In this document: positions 44,030 to 54,284 of the stretch, in pieces
Layout of the letters: each line of letters starts with the position of its first letter
Position numbering within the stretch: the first letter of the stretch is position 1
Source of the DNA: Pseudodesulfovibrio alkaliphilus
GTDB taxonomy: Bacteria; Desulfobacterota; Desulfovibrionia; Desulfovibrionales; Desulfovibrionaceae
DNA length: 64,000 bases
Direction: 5' to 3'
NCBI RefSeq assembly: GCF_009729555.1
Contig: NZ_WODC01000003.1
Location: 248,001-312,000 of the forward strand
Notes under the pieces: model-generated
What the model was told of the DNA's origin: nothing
The model's database searches: none
What the model saw: only the letters and a program-made list of their open reading frames with translations
Made by a program: the position numbers and the translations under genes

Positions 44030-45850
44030 GTGCATCAACTGACGAGCATCACCATCGCCCTGATCCTGGTGGCGGGCATCCTCTGCCAATGGCTGGCCTG
44101 GAGGGTCAAGCTGCCGGCCATCATCTTCCTGCTCTCCTGCGGCGTCCTGGCCGGGCCGGTGCTGGGCTGGCTCGACCCCGACCTGCTCATGGGCGACCTG
44201 CTCTTTCCCTTCATCTCCCTGTCGGTGGCGGTCATCCTCTTCGAGGGCAGCCTGACCCTCAAGCTGCGCGAGATACCCGGCCTTGAGCGGGTGATCCGCA
44301 ACATGATCACCCTGGGGGCGCTCATCACCTGGCTGATCACGGCCACGGCCACGGCCCTGCTCCTCGGGTTTTCCTGGGAGATCGCCTGTCTGTTCGGAGC
44401 CATCATGGTGGTCACAGGCCCCACTGTGGTCATGCCCATGCTGCGCACGGTCCGGCCACGGGAGAGCGTGGCAAACATCCTGCAATGGGAGGGCATCCTC
44501 ATCGATCCCATCGGGGCCATTCTGGCGGTGCTGGTCTACCAGTTCATCGTGGCCGGGGGTGCCCAGGGCGGTGTGGCGGCCGGGGCTCTGGTCTTCGGCA
44601 AGATAGTGCTCATCGGCGTGGGCCTGGGCGTTGGCAGCGGGCAGCTCTTCGGCCTGCTGCTCAGAAAATACTGGGTGCCCCAGTTTCTGCACAACGTCAT
44701 CGCCCTGGCCCTGGTCTGCGGCGTGTTCGCCCTCTCCAACCTGATGGAGGCGGAATCCGGCCTGCTCACGGTGACGGTCATGGGCGTGTGGCTGGCCAAC
44801 ATGCGGGGCGTGGATCTCGACGAGATCATGGATTTCAAGGAGAGCTTGAGCCTGCTGCTCATCTCGGCCCTCTTCATCCTGCTGGCCGCGCGCATGGACC
44901 TGGCCGCCTTCGTGTCCCTTGGCTGGCCCGCGCTGGGTGTTTTCCTGGCCATCCAGTTCCTGGCCAGACCCTTGAGCGTACAGGCCAGCGCCCTGGGTTC
45001 GGGGTTGAGCATGGCCGAGCGGCACCTGCTGTCCTGGATCGCCCCCCGCGGCATCGTGGCCGCAGCCATCACCGCGGTCTTTGCCCTGAAGCTCGGCGCC
45101 CTGGGGTACGAGGACGCGCCTCAGCTGGTGCCCCTGACCTTCATGGTCATCGTCGGCACCGTGGTCCTTCAAAGCACCACGGCCCGGTTCCTCGCCAGCA
45201 GGCTGGGCGTGGCCGAGCCCGAGCCCCGCGGGTTCCTCATCGTGGGAGCCAATCCCGTGGCCCAGGCCGTGGGGCTGGCCTTGCAGGAGAACGGCTACCG
45301 GGCCCTGCTGGCCGACCAGAACTGGTCTGCCGTGCGCGACGCCAAGCTCGCGGGCCTGCCCGCCTACTGGGGCAACCCGGTCTCGGAACATGCCGAGCGC
45401 AACCTGAATCTCCTTGGCATCGGCCACCTGCTGGCCCTTTCCGCCAATGTGGAGCTCAACGCCCTGGCCGCGCAATACTACCGGCTTGAATTCGAGCCGG
45501 TGCGGGTCTTCTCTGTGCGCAACCGGCCGAAGAAGGAAGGGGTGCCCGATGAAAAGACGGCCTTTCGCTACGGTGGGCGCGTACTCTTCGACAACACTGT
45601 CACCTACCGCGACATGGAGCGCATGATCCGCCTGGGCGGGGAGATTCGGCGCACGGCCTTGACCCGCGAATTCTCCTTTGCCGACTATCTGGCCGATGTC
45701 TCGACCCAGCGGCTGCCGCTCTTCGCCATCGACCCCGACGAGGGCATCCACGTCTTCACGCCCGATGCGGACTTCACCCCCAAAGAAGGGTGGAGCATCC
45801 TGGCCCTGACCCGCGAGGGACAGGCAGCCGACGGCAATGGGGACGACTGA
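44030..45850 (+). CDS. Na+/H+ antiporter (CPA1) with C-terminal TrkA-N domain
   Basis: 606 aa. About twelve membrane segments over residues 5-400 with ACLFGAIMVVTGPTVVMPML (the transport motif region) and EGILIDPIGAILAVLVYQF. The C-terminal domain starting GFLIVGANPVAQAVGLALQE is a Rossmann-type TrkA-N nucleotide-binding module. The start is GTG at 44030, with GGAGG 7 bases upstream; no closer ATG fits. It probably handles pH or sodium homeostasis, tuned by nucleotide. Confidence 0.9.
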   Translation: MHQLTSITIALILVAGILCQWLAWRVKLPAIIFLLSCGVLAGPVLGWLDPDLLMGDLLFPFISLSVAVILFEGSLTLKLREIPGLERVIRNMITLGALITWLITATATALLLGFSWEIACLFGAIMVVTGPTVVMPMLRTVRPRESVANILQWEGILIDPIGAILAVLVYQFIVAGGAQGGVAAGALVFGKIVLIGVGLGVGSGQLFGLLLRKYWVPQFLHNVIALALVCGVFALSNLMEAESGLLTVTVMGVWLANMRGVDLDEIMDFKESLSLLLISALFILLAARMDLAAFVSLGWPALGVFLAIQFLARPLSVQASALGSGLSMAERHLLSWIAPRGIVAAAITAVFALKLGALGYEDAPQLVPLTFMVIVGTVVLQSTTARFLASRLGVAEPEPRGFLIVGANPVAQAVGLALQENGYRALLADQNWSAVRDAKLAGLPAYWGNPVSEHAERNLNLLGIGHLLALSANVELNALAAQYYRLEFEPVRVFSVRNRPKKEGVPDEKTAFRYGGRVLFDNTVTYRDMERMIRLGGEIRRTALTREFSFADYLADVSTQRLPLFAIDPDEGIHVFTPDADFTPKEGWSILALTREGQAADGNGDD

Positions 45851-45860
45851 GAGGACGGCG

Positions 45861-47240
45861 CTACTTCGCCTTGCCCATCAGGTCGTATTTCTTGAGCTTG
45901 TATTGCAGGTTGCTTTTGGAGAGGCCGAGCATTTCCGCGGCCTTGACCTGGACGAACTCCGCCTTGACCAGGGCGCGTCTGACCAGGGCGCCCTCGATCT
46001 TGTCCATGGTCTCGGCAAGGTTGAGCTGCGAGGGCAGGAGATCTACCGCGCTCTTGAACTGGGCCTCTTCGTCCTTGATCTCGGGGGGCAGGTCGTCGGC
46101 GTCGATGACATCGGTGCGGGCCAGCACCGTGCAGCGCTCCACCACGTTCTCCAGCTGGCGCACGTTGCCCGGCCACTCGTAGGCGGTCAGGTAGTCCATG
46201 GCCGCGCCGGTAAACCCGGTGATCTCCACCTGGTTCTCTCTGGCGTACTTGTCCAGAAAATGGGCGGCCAGGAGCGGGATGTCCTCACGCCGCTCGCGCA
46301 GGGGGGGCATGAAGATCGAGACCACGTTGAGCCGGTAGAAGAGATCCTCGCGGAATTCACCCCGCGAGACCGCTTCCTGGAGATTCTTGTTGGTGGCGGC
46401 CACGATGCGGATGTCCACGTCAAAGGTCTCGGCGCCGCCCACCCGCTCTATCTGGTGCTCCTGAAGCACGCGCAGCAGCTTGACCTGAAGCTCGGGCGTC
46501 AGCTCCCCGATCTCATCGAGAAACAGGGTGCCCTTGTTGGCCAGCTCGAAGCGGCCCTTGCGCATGGCCGTGGCTCCGGTAAAAGACCCTTTTTCGTGGC
46601 CGAAAAGCTCGCTTTCGAGCACGCCGGGACTGAGCGCCATGCAGTTGACCGTGACAAAGGGCTCGTCGCGGCGCGGGGACGAGGCATGGATGGCCCTGGC
46701 CACCAGCTCCTTGCCCGTGCCGGATTCGCCGAGGATAAGCACCGTGGAGCGGCTGGGCGCGGCCCGGTCCACCATGTCCATAACCTGCTGCATGCCCTTG
46801 CCCCGTGCGATGATGTTGCTCTTGCCGAAGCGGTCGAGGATTTCGCGCTTGAGGCGGATGTTCTCGCGCTGGGTGGCGGCGAACTGCACGGCCTTGGAGA
46901 TGGAGAGGAGCATCTCCTCGTTGGCAAAGGGCTTGGTGATGTAGTCAAAGGCTCCGACGCGCATGGCTTCCACCGCGGCCTCGATGGAACCGAAGGCGGT
47001 CATGATCAGCACCGGAATGTGCGGGTAGCCTTTCTTGCAATGTTCGAGCACGTCCTGGCCCGTGAGCTTGGGCATCTTCATGTCCGTGAGGATGATGTCC
47101 ACCTCGGATTCCTCAAGGTAGGCCAGGCCCATTTCCGGGTCGGACAGGGCGGTCACGGCGTATCCTTCGTCCTCGAGGATGGACTCGAGGATGAGCAGAT
47201 AGTTTTTCTCGTCGTCAAGGACCAGGATGTTGGCGGGCAT
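45861..47240 (-). CDS. NtrC-class sigma54-dependent response regulator
   Basis: 459 aa. A receiver domain (phospho-Asp53 in [11 protein letters not shown]), an AAA+ domain ([13 protein letters not shown] near 170, LFLDEIGE Walker B) and a C-terminal Fis-type HTH ([20 protein letters not shown]). The sigma54-contact loop reads GSFTGA rather than the usual GAFTGA, a substitution found in some members that is worth testing. It would activate GG-N10-GC promoters such as those at 3397, 3848 and 17063. No kinase gene is adjacent. Confidence 0.93.
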   Translation of the reverse strand: MPANILVLDDEKNYLLILESILEDEGYAVTALSDPEMGLAYLEESEVDIILTDMKMPKLTGQDVLEHCKKGYPHIPVLIMTAFGSIEAAVEAMRVGAFDYITKPFANEEMLLSISKAVQFAATQRENIRLKREILDRFGKSNIIARGKGMQQVMDMVDRAAPSRSTVLILGESGTGKELVARAIHASSPRRDEPFVTVNCMALSPGVLESELFGHEKGSFTGATAMRKGRFELANKGTLFLDEIGELTPELQVKLLRVLQEHQIERVGGAETFDVDIRIVAATNKNLQEAVSRGEFREDLFYRLNVVSIFMPPLRERREDIPLLAAHFLDKYARENQVEITGFTGAAMDYLTAYEWPGNVRQLENVVERCTVLARTDVIDADDLPPEIKDEEAQFKSAVDLLPSQLNLAETMDKIEGALVRRALVKAEFVQVKAAEMLGLSKSNLQYKLKKYDLMGKAK

Positions 47241-47386
47241 GCGTTCTCCGGCGTTTGTTCAGGCAATGGTGGGCAGGATAAATCAAGACGGCCCGAAAAC
47301 CAAGGGGGCATTTAGGCGGGCCGCGCCGACCCGAATTTTCTCCTTCGTTGCTGGATTGTGCCCCTGGCCCATGGTATCATCCGCCC

Positions 47387-47968
47387 ATGAGCGACATTGA
47401 CAAGAAGCGGCTGCGGGGCGAAATGCTCGCTCTGCGCGGCCGGATGGACGAGGCGGCCGTGGAGCGGACAAGCCAGGGGGTTCTGGAGCTGATCCGCACC
47501 CTGGCCGAATGGCGCACGGTGCGCGAGGCGCTGGTCTACTGGCCCAAGGGCGGCGAGGTGGATGTGCGCCCGCTGGTGCAGGAGCTGTGGCAGCGCGGCT
47601 GCCGGGTGCTCCTGCCCCGGTGCCGACCGGACGCCCACGGCGTGATGGACCTGGCCTGCGCTGCCTGCGAGGACGACCTGACCCCCGGACCCTACAGCCT
47701 GCTGGAGCCGGATGCCCGGCGCTGCCCATCCCTTGCGGCATGCAGCCCGGACCTGGCCCTGATTCCGGGCGTGGGTTTTGACCGGCGCGGCTACCGGCTG
47801 GGCTTCGGCGGCGGGTACTACGACCGGCTTCTGGCCTCGGGCACCATGGGCCGCCCCCTGCTCATCGGCATCGCCTACACCTTCCAGCTGGTGGACGAGC
47901 TGCCCGTGCAGCCCTGGGACATGCCCGTGGACATCGTCTGCACCGAGGAGGAGCTGTGGCGGCCATAG
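47387..47968 (+). CDS. 5-formyltetrahydrofolate cyclo-ligase
   Basis: 193 aa. The C-terminal segment LIPGVGFDRRGYRLGFGGGY is the conserved phosphate/ATP site, and RPLLIGIAYTFQLVDELPVQ follows it. The enzyme recycles 5-formyl-THF to 5,10-methenyl-THF. In many bacteria the 6S RNA gene lies just upstream, but no such structure is seen in the 146 bases here. The start is the first ATG that matches family length. It overlaps the next gene by 13 bases. Confidence 0.9.
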   Translation: MSDIDKKRLRGEMLALRGRMDEAAVERTSQGVLELIRTLAEWRTVREALVYWPKGGEVDVRPLVQELWQRGCRVLLPRCRPDAHGVMDLACAACEDDLTPGPYSLLEPDARRCPSLAACSPDLALIPGVGFDRRGYRLGFGGGYYDRLLASGTMGRPLLIGIAYTFQLVDELPVQPWDMPVDIVCTEEELWRP

Positions 47969-48720
47969 CCTTTTTTCCCTTTCTTTTTCCGGGCGTTCCC
48001 GGCGTGGGCTGCGCCTTCACCTCGCGCCGGGGCGGGGTGAGCGAGCCGCCCCACGACACGGCCAACCTCTCCTTCGAGGTGGGCGACGACCCGGACGCAG
48101 TGCGCCAGAACCGCCGACTGCTCCACGACCGGCTGGGCCTGAGGGGTTGGTGCGAGTGCCGTCAGGTGCACGGCGACGCCATCCACTTCGACCCCCCGCC
48201 CGCAGAACCCGAGGCCGAGCCGACCCTTGAGGGCGACGGCCTGGCCACGGCCACCCCAGGCATGGGGCTGGTCATCAAGACCGCCGACTGCCAGCCCCTG
48301 ATCCTGGCCCACCGCGCCGGTCGCCATGTGGCCGCCCTGCACGTGGGCTGGCGCGGCAACAAGCTCGATTTCCCGGGCTCAGGCGTGGCCCGCTTCTGCG
48401 AGCATTACTCCCTCTCGCCCGCCGACATCCTGGCCGTGCGCGGCCCGAGCCTCGGTCCCGCCGCCGCCCAGTTCGTCCACTTCGACACGGATTTCGGCTC
48501 CGGCTTCGAACCCTACCACGACCCGGCCACCCAAACCGCCGACCTTTGGCGCATGACCCGCGACCAGCTCCGGGCCGCTGGCGTCCCGCCCCACCAGATA
48601 TACAGCCTGGACCTCTGCACCCTGACCCGCGACGACACCTTCTTCTCCCACCGCCGCGCCAGCGCCTCCCCGGTCAAGACCACCGGCAGGCAGGTGGGGT
48701 TGGTGTGGATCAAGGGGTGA
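47956..48720 (+). CDS. pgeF: PgeF/YfiH-family multicopper-oxidase-like protein
   Basis: 254 aa. The metal-binding histidines and cysteine appear in CRQVHGDAIHFD, IKTADCQPLILAHR and AALHVGWRGNK. Members are peptidoglycan-editing or purine-nucleoside-phosphorylase-like enzymes. The start is GTG at 47956, with GAGGAGGAG upstream, inside the end of the previous gene, so the pair is translationally coupled. Confidence 0.88.
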   Translation: MAAIAFFPFLFPGVPGVGCAFTSRRGGVSEPPHDTANLSFEVGDDPDAVRQNRRLLHDRLGLRGWCECRQVHGDAIHFDPPPAEPEAEPTLEGDGLATATPGMGLVIKTADCQPLILAHRAGRHVAALHVGWRGNKLDFPGSGVARFCEHYSLSPADILAVRGPSLGPAAAQFVHFDTDFGSGFEPYHDPATQTADLWRMTRDQLRAAGVPPHQIYSLDLCTLTRDDTFFSHRRASASPVKTTGRQVGLVWIKG

Positions 48721-48815
48721 TGGGGGGGCAAACGGGGGCGGCATATGGTTGTGTCAAGGGCTGGCAACTGCAACCCGGCAGCGATTGGCCGGGAATGAGC
48801 GCAAGGAGAGCGGCA

Positions 48816-49742
48816 ATGCGACAGTATTTCAGAATCATGCTCGGCCGGGGCAGTCGGCTTGCGTCGGAGTGTATCGAGGGAGGGTTCATCGGGGCGAATT
48901 ATGAGGTCAAGCAGGATATCTCGGGCCGCCTGCCCGACGACGTGCGCAGCTTCAACACGCTCTGCGTTCCGATATTCCTGGAATCCCACCCCGGCAAATC
49001 CAAGGTCTCGGCAAGTCTATCCTGCGGTGCCCTGTGGACGGTATGCAAGGGGGCCAGGACAGGGGACGTGGTCCTTTGTCCCGATGGCGGCGGCAGGTAT
49101 GTGGTCGGAGAATTCAACGGAGAGTACGAGTACCACCCCGGAGGCAACTTGCCGCACCGCCGCCCTGTGACATGGTACAAGGAACGGATCGACCGCGAGG
49201 ACATGAGCCAGGCCCTGAAGAATTCCTGCGGGATCATCGGGACCGTGTGCAACATCACAAAATTCAAGGAGGAAATCGACAGGCTCCTTGAGACTTCTCC
49301 AGCCGCGCAATACGGGGTGAAGAATGAAATCGTGGAAGACCTGACCTGCTTTGCCCTGGAGAGGCATCTTGAAGATTTCCTTGTGGACAACTGGGAGCAG
49401 ACCGAGCTTGGGAAGGATTACGACCTCGTCAAGGAGGATGGAGAGCTGGTGGGGCGGCAGTTTCAGACCGACACGGGAGCCATCGACCTGCTGGCCATCA
49501 GCAAGGACGGGAAAACCCTGCTCGTTGTCGAGCTGAAACGGGGCAGGGCAAGCGATGCGGCCGTCGGCCAGGTGCTCCGCTACATGGGTTTTGTGAGGGA
49601 CGAGTTGGCCGAGGAGGGGCAGCAGACCAAAGGGACCATCATCGCCCTTGAAGACGACGCGAGAATCAGACGCGCCCTGGCCATTGTCCCGGACGTTGAC
49701 TTTTACCGCTATCAGGTCAGCTTCAAGCTGCTGAAGGCGTAG
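48816..49742 (+). CDS. Putative type IV-like endonuclease (PUA-like reader plus NucS-type nuclease)
   Basis: 308 aa. The N-terminal half contains GDVVLCPDGGGRYVVGEFNG and a later HRRPVTWYKERIDRED segment, a pattern like the PUA/EVE-type modified-base reader domains of type IV restriction enzymes. The C-terminal half is a PD-(D/E)xK nuclease with Asp224 in GAIDLLAIS and Glu239-x-Lys241 in VVELKRG, close to the NucS/RecB-like clade. AAGGAG lies 7 bases before the ATG. The fusion suggests cutting of modified or foreign DNA. It is next to a RhuM gene, so a small defence locus is plausible. This is inference; no activity is known. Confidence 0.7.
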   Translation: MRQYFRIMLGRGSRLASECIEGGFIGANYEVKQDISGRLPDDVRSFNTLCVPIFLESHPGKSKVSASLSCGALWTVCKGARTGDVVLCPDGGGRYVVGEFNGEYEYHPGGNLPHRRPVTWYKERIDREDMSQALKNSCGIIGTVCNITKFKEEIDRLLETSPAAQYGVKNEIVEDLTCFALERHLEDFLVDNWEQTELGKDYDLVKEDGELVGRQFQTDTGAIDLLAISKDGKTLLVVELKRGRASDAAVGQVLRYMGFVRDELAEEGQQTKGTIIALEDDARIRRALAIVPDVDFYRYQVSFKLLKA

Positions 49743-49822
49743 CAGCGGGAGGGGCGGCGATAGCCCGCCGCGCTCCCGACTGCATCGGCGGCGTCAGGCG
49801 GGCGGGCTGTCCGCCCCCGGGC

Positions 49823-50845
49823 TCAGGGCTTCCTTCCCTCAACTCCCTTCACCAGTTCCTCAAAGTCCCGTTCGGCTTCGATTTCCGCCTGTTCCAGCTC
49901 CCGTTGCCTGCGGGCGTTGTCAAAGGTCCTGTACTCGCCGTGGGCGTGCTCCTCGGCCTGTAGGCGGGAGACGGTGCCCGCATTGGTCAGCACCTGCCAC
50001 TCGTTGAACTCCAGGAAGCGGTCGGCTATCCCGACCCATTCCTGCATGGTGATGCGCTGGCGCTTTTCGGCGCGGTCTTCGGCGTGATCCAGGAACATGG
50101 TCACGAGCCGGTCCAGCCGCGAGAGTTCATCCTGTTGCAGGTAGTTCTTGGAGGTGAGCACGTCGCCTTTGCGGGCCACGGCTCCCTTGAAGCTGGTCAG
50201 GCCCATGTTGGGTGCGGCGGCATTGGCGCGCTCGACCACGATTTGCGCCGCTGTCTTGCCGGTGATGGCGTAGAGCATCTTGTTCTGGATGGTCTTGAAG
50301 AAATTGTGCGCGGTTTCCGAACTGCCGTCATAGTCGGCACTGGTTTGGGCGAACAGGTCCTTGATCTTTTGGTAAAAACGCTTTTCCGAGGCCCGGATTG
50401 CCCGGATGCGTTCAAGCAGTTCGTCGAAATGGTCCCAGCCGCCGGGGTTCATCAGCCGCTCGTCGTCCATGGTGAACCCCTTGACCATAAACTCCCGTAG
50501 ACGCTGGGTGGCCCAGCGCCGGAACTGGACGCCCACGGACGAACGGACCCGGTAGCCCACCGCGATGATGGAGTCCAGGCTGTAGTGTTTGGTCAGGTAT
50601 TCTTTTCCATCCGAGGCAGTTATTCGGAAATTCCTAATAACTGCCTCTTCAACAAGCTCCCTGTCTGCAAATATGTTCCTGAGGTGCTCGTTGATCGTGG
50701 GCACCGAGACCTGGAAAAGGTCGGCCATAAGCTTTTGGGTGAGCCAGGCCGTTTCATCCACGAAACGGACTTGCACACGGATGTTGCCGTCTGGGGCGGG
50801 GAAAAAGTCTATCCGGGACTGCGAGGCAGGCGTGTTGTCGTTCAT
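49823..50845 (-). CDS. RhuM-family protein
   Basis: 340 aa. The RhuM block is clear: VDETAWLTQKLMADLFQVSV, then TINEHLRNIFADREL, VIRNFRITASDGKEYLTKHY and DSIIAVGYRVRSSVGVQFRR. RhuM proteins are conserved, often phage- or restriction-linked, with an unproven role. The C-terminal half here carries a RhuM-like helical domain (KFYQKIKDLFAQTS and LNAGT-type elements). The start at 50845 is the natural one; the ATG at 50911 adds an unmatched extension. It converges with the nuclease gene at 48816. Confidence 0.85.
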   Translation of the reverse strand: MNDNTPASQSRIDFFPAPDGNIRVQVRFVDETAWLTQKLMADLFQVSVPTINEHLRNIFADRELVEEAVIRNFRITASDGKEYLTKHYSLDSIIAVGYRVRSSVGVQFRRWATQRLREFMVKGFTMDDERLMNPGGWDHFDELLERIRAIRASEKRFYQKIKDLFAQTSADYDGSSETAHNFFKTIQNKMLYAITGKTAAQIVVERANAAAPNMGLTSFKGAVARKGDVLTSKNYLQQDELSRLDRLVTMFLDHAEDRAEKRQRITMQEWVGIADRFLEFNEWQVLTNAGTVSRLQAEEHAHGEYRTFDNARRQRELEQAEIEAERDFEELVKGVEGRKP

Positions 50846-50918
50846 GGGCTGTCCTTTTCGAGCTTGCTTGCCCGACCATAATACAGGCCGCCCCCCGCAA
50901 CAACCCTGCACCGGAACA

Positions 50919-50950
50919 AGAAAAACCCCGAAGGCGCGAACCTCCGGGGT
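50919..50950 (-). terminator. Terminator after malate synthase G
   Basis: On the minus strand, ACCCCGGAGG-N6-CCTTCGGGGT (10-bp stem, one mismatch) is followed by TTTTTC. It lies 42 bases after the malate synthase stop and is a strong intrinsic terminator. Confidence 0.85.
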
Positions 50951-50992
50951 CTGTCCGGGACAATCGGTGTTCCCTCTTCTCTCCGCCTTCGG

Positions 50993-53155
50993 CTACCCCC
51001 GGTACCTTTCCTTGGCCTCCAGGCGTCGGGCGTGGAGGATGGGCTCGGTGTAGCCGCTGGGCTGGGCCGCGCCCTTGAAGATCAGGTCGCGGGCGGCCTG
51101 GAAGGCGATGCTGGTGTCGAAGTCGGCGGCCATGGGGCGGTAGGCCGGGTCGGCCTCGTTCTGGCGGTCCACCACGGCGGCCATGCGCTTGAGGGCGGCC
51201 ATGACCTGATCGGGCGTGCAGACCTTGTGGCGCAGCCAGTTGGCAATATGCTGGCTTGAGATGCGCAGGGTGGCGCGGTCCTCCATCAGGCCCACATCAT
51301 TGATGTCCGGCACCTTGGAGCAGCCGATGCCCTGGTCGATCCAGCGCACCACATAGCCCAGGATGGACTGGCAGTTGTTGGCCAGCTCGCGCTCCACCTC
51401 GGCCGCCGAGGGCCGGTCGGTCATCAGCGGCAGGGTCAGGAGCTGGTCGCGGCTGGCCCGGCGCTTGCCGATGAGCGCGTGTTGCCGGGCAAAGACATCC
51501 ACCTCGTGGTAGTGCATGGCGTGCAGGGTGGCGGCCGTGGGCGAGGGCACCCAGGCGCAGTTGGCCCCGGCCAAGGGATGTGCGCCCTTGACGGCCACCA
51601 TCTCGGCCAGCCGGTCCGGCTTGGCCCACATGCCCTTGCCGATCTGCGCCCGGCCGCTGAAGCCGCAGGCCAGGCCCACATCCACGTTCCAGTCCTCGTA
51701 GGCCAGAATCCAGGGCTGGCCCTTCATGGCCTCCTTGGGGACCACCGGCCCGGCCTCCATGCAGGTGTGGATCTCGTCGCCGGTCCGGTCCAGGAACCCG
51801 GTGTTGATGAAGATGACCCGGTCGGCGGCCCGGCGGATGCACTCCTTGAGATTGAGGGTGGTCCGCCGCTCCTCGTCCATGATGCCTATCTTCATGCACC
51901 CGGCGGGCAGGCCCAGGGCCTGCTCGGTGCGGGCGAAGAGCTCCACGGCAAAGGCAACCTCGGCTGGCCCGTGCATCTTGGGCTTGACGATGTGGATGGA
52001 CCCGGCGCGGCTGTTGGTCAGCGGGCCGCGCCCCTTGAGATCGTGGGAGAAGATCAGGCCCGTGGCCATGGCGTCGAGCATGCCCTCGGGGACTTCCCTG
52101 CCCTCTTTGTCGAGCACGGCGGGCGTGGTCATGAGATGGCCCACATTGCGCACCAGCAGCAGGCTGCGGCCGGGCAGAACCAGCTCAGTGCCGTCCGGCC
52201 GAGTGTAGCGCCGGTCCGGGTTCATGGTCCGGGTCACGATCCGCTCGCCCTTGGAAAACGACGCCTCAAGGGTGCCCATGACCAGCCCGAGCATGTTGGC
52301 GTAGGCCAGGGCCTTGTCCTCGCCATCCACCACGGCCACCGAGTCTTCGCAGTCGAGGATGGTGGTCAGGGCGGCTTCGAGAACCACATCCCTGACCCCG
52401 GCGGGGTGGGCCTTGCCCACAGGGTGGGCGCGGTCGATGCACAGCTCGATGTGCAGGCCGTTGTTGACGAAGAGCAGCCGCGAGCCCTGGTCCGCGCTGC
52501 CCGCGAACCGCTCGGGGTGGCGCAGGGGGGTGGCATCGCCTCTGGCCAGCCGCGCCCGCAGGCCGTTCTCGCCCAGGGCGTATGCGGTCACATCGGCGTG
52601 GGAGCCCGAGGCCAGGGGAATGGCTGTGTCCAGGAGCCGGGCACAACAGGCAAAGACCTTGTCCCCGCGCACCGGGTTGTAGGCGCCGCCCCGCTCCGCG
52701 CCGTCTGCCTCGTCGATGACATCGCTGCCATAGAGGGCGTCGTAGAGGCTGCCCCAGCGGGCGTTGGCCGCATTGAGGGCATAGCGGGCGATGGTGACGG
52801 GCACCACCAGCTGCGGCCCGGCAATGGTGGCGATCTCCTGGTCCACGCCCTGGGTGGTGATGGCGAAGTCCCCGCCCTCGGGCCGCAGGTAGCCGATCTC
52901 CTCCAGAAATGTCCGGTAGGCCACGGGGTCGTGGGCATGGCCGGTCCGCTCACGATGCCAATTGTCGATGGCCTGTTGCAGGGCCTCGCGCCGTTCGAGC
53001 AGGGCCCGGTTCTCCGGGCCGAGGTCGGCCACCATGCGCTCAAGGCCGCCCCAGAAAGTTTGGGCGTCAAGGCCCGAGCCCGTCAGGGCAGACTCCATGG
53101 TCTCGAACAGGGGGCCGGCCACGGAAAGGCCGCCGACCTGGATTCTTTTTGTCAT
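50993..53155 (-). CDS. glcB: Malate synthase G
   Basis: 720 aa, full length for malate synthase [60 protein letters not shown] and [20 protein letters not shown] are strongly conserved, including the catalytic arginine and acidic pair. The enzyme joins acetyl-CoA and glyoxylate to make malate. AAAGGAG is 8 bases before this ATG; the in-frame ATG at 53161 is too close to the site. No isocitrate lyase is visible, so glyoxylate may come from glycolate or purine breakdown rather than a glyoxylate shunt. Confidence 0.95.
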   Translation of the reverse strand: MTKRIQVGGLSVAGPLFETMESALTGSGLDAQTFWGGLERMVADLGPENRALLERREALQQAIDNWHRERTGHAHDPVAYRTFLEEIGYLRPEGGDFAITTQGVDQEIATIAGPQLVVPVTIARYALNAANARWGSLYDALYGSDVIDEADGAERGGAYNPVRGDKVFACCARLLDTAIPLASGSHADVTAYALGENGLRARLARGDATPLRHPERFAGSADQGSRLLFVNNGLHIELCIDRAHPVGKAHPAGVRDVVLEAALTTILDCEDSVAVVDGEDKALAYANMLGLVMGTLEASFSKGERIVTRTMNPDRRYTRPDGTELVLPGRSLLLVRNVGHLMTTPAVLDKEGREVPEGMLDAMATGLIFSHDLKGRGPLTNSRAGSIHIVKPKMHGPAEVAFAVELFARTEQALGLPAGCMKIGIMDEERRTTLNLKECIRRAADRVIFINTGFLDRTGDEIHTCMEAGPVVPKEAMKGQPWILAYEDWNVDVGLACGFSGRAQIGKGMWAKPDRLAEMVAVKGAHPLAGANCAWVPSPTAATLHAMHYHEVDVFARQHALIGKRRASRDQLLTLPLMTDRPSAAEVERELANNCQSILGYVVRWIDQGIGCSKVPDINDVGLMEDRATLRISSQHIANWLRHKVCTPDQVMAALKRMAAVVDRQNEADPAYRPMAADFDTSIAFQAARDLIFKGAAQPSGYTEPILHARRLEAKERYRG

Positions 53156-53408
53156 GCACATGGCTCCTTTGGGCTGTGGTCCGTCAATTTCGCATTACCG
53201 ACAGGCCGCTCCCGCCTTCAGGGCTGGCAGGGCCGAGTCTACAGGCTAGCCTTCCCGGCCCGGAAGCGCAACGTCCGATCTCTGCGCACAGGTCAGTTGC
53301 GCCGCAATGGCGCATACGCGACGGAGACCGGCCGCAAGGGGACGGCACCAGCCCTGGCAGGGGCAAAGGGGAGCGTTGACAGAGGCCGGGCGGAAGCGAA
53401 GACAGGCG

Positions 53409-54284
53409 CTACTTGACCGCCACCCAGCTGCTGGCCATGGCCACCAGGGTCACGCCCCCGGCCAGCATGAGCATCTGCTCTGGCGGCAGAAAGGGGATGC
53501 GGATGAAAAAGGGCGCGAAGTCGAGGGCGTCAGCGGCCAGGGCGTGCGCTCCGGCCAACAGGCCGAGCCCGGCCGAGGCGCCCGCCAGCCCCTGGAGAAA
53601 CCCGGAGGCGAGCAGCGGCCAGCGGATATAGGCCGGGCTGGCGCCCACCAGGGCGAGAATCTCGATCTCGTCCCGGCGCGTGAGCAGGGAGAGCTTGATG
53701 GTATTGTGGACCACCAGGGAGATGACCAGCCCGAGAAAGCCGAGCACGGGCCAGATGACGAGCTGCGACAGGGTCATCCAGCCCTGGGCGAGATCGGTCT
53801 GAAAGGGCGTGTAGTTGACCTTGTCCACCCCGGGCAGCTCCTTGAGCGAGGTGAGCAGCCGGGCGGCCCAGCCCTCTTCCTGGGCCTCGGGCGGCACGGC
53901 GAAGCGGACCAGGGCCGAATGGGGCAGGGGGTTGTCCCCGGCCAGCCAGGAGAAATCGCCGCTTTCGCCCAGGGTGGAGGCCAGCTCGGTCAGGGCGTCC
54001 TCCGGGGTGAATGTGGCGAACTCGGTCAGATGGTCCATGGCCCCGATGGCATCCCAGTCGGCGCGTACCGCGTCGCGGGACTGGCCGTGCTGCCAGTATG
54101 CCTGGAACTCCACCTGCCCCCGGCTCTTGAGCAGTTCGAGGTTGACGGTGTGAAAGCCGATGAGGATCAGGCCGGTGAGCAGCGTGACCATGGCCACGGC
54201 CACCATGGTCAGTAACTGGGCCACGGGATGGAGCCGGAAGTCGGCCAGCCCGCGCAGGGTCAGACGCAGAAACCGACCAATCAT
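53409..54284 (-). CDS. ftsX: Cell-division protein FtsX
   Basis: 291 aa. A short cytosolic head, a first membrane segment (about 24-45), a large periplasmic loop (about 45-170) and three further membrane segments (about 175-290) give the FtsX layout. The family core TRRDEIEILALVGASPAYIR is present. With FtsE it forms an ABC-type complex that activates peptidoglycan hydrolases at the septum. It overlaps ftsE by 4 bases (ATGA). Confidence 0.9.
   Translation of the reverse strand: MIGRFLRLTLRGLADFRLHPVAQLLTMVAVAMVTLLTGLILIGFHTVNLELLKSRGQVEFQAYWQHGQSRDAVRADWDAIGAMDHLTEFATFTPEDALTELASTLGESGDFSWLAGDNPLPHSALVRFAVPPEAQEEGWAARLLTSLKELPGVDKVNYTPFQTDLAQGWMTLSQLVIWPVLGFLGLVISLVVHNTIKLSLLTRRDEIEILALVGASPAYIRWPLLASGFLQGLAGASAGLGLLAGAHALAADALDFAPFFIRIPFLPPEQMLMLAGGVTLVAMASSWVAVK

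Noticed and set aside
47241-47386. Possible 6S RNA upstream of the 5-FTHF cyclo-ligase
   Set aside because: The region is only 146 bases, with no long closing stem or central bubble typical of 6S RNA.
51479-53416. 645-codon plus-strand frame opposite malate synthase G
   Set aside because: Antisense to a highly conserved enzyme; low-complexity composition; no start signal.
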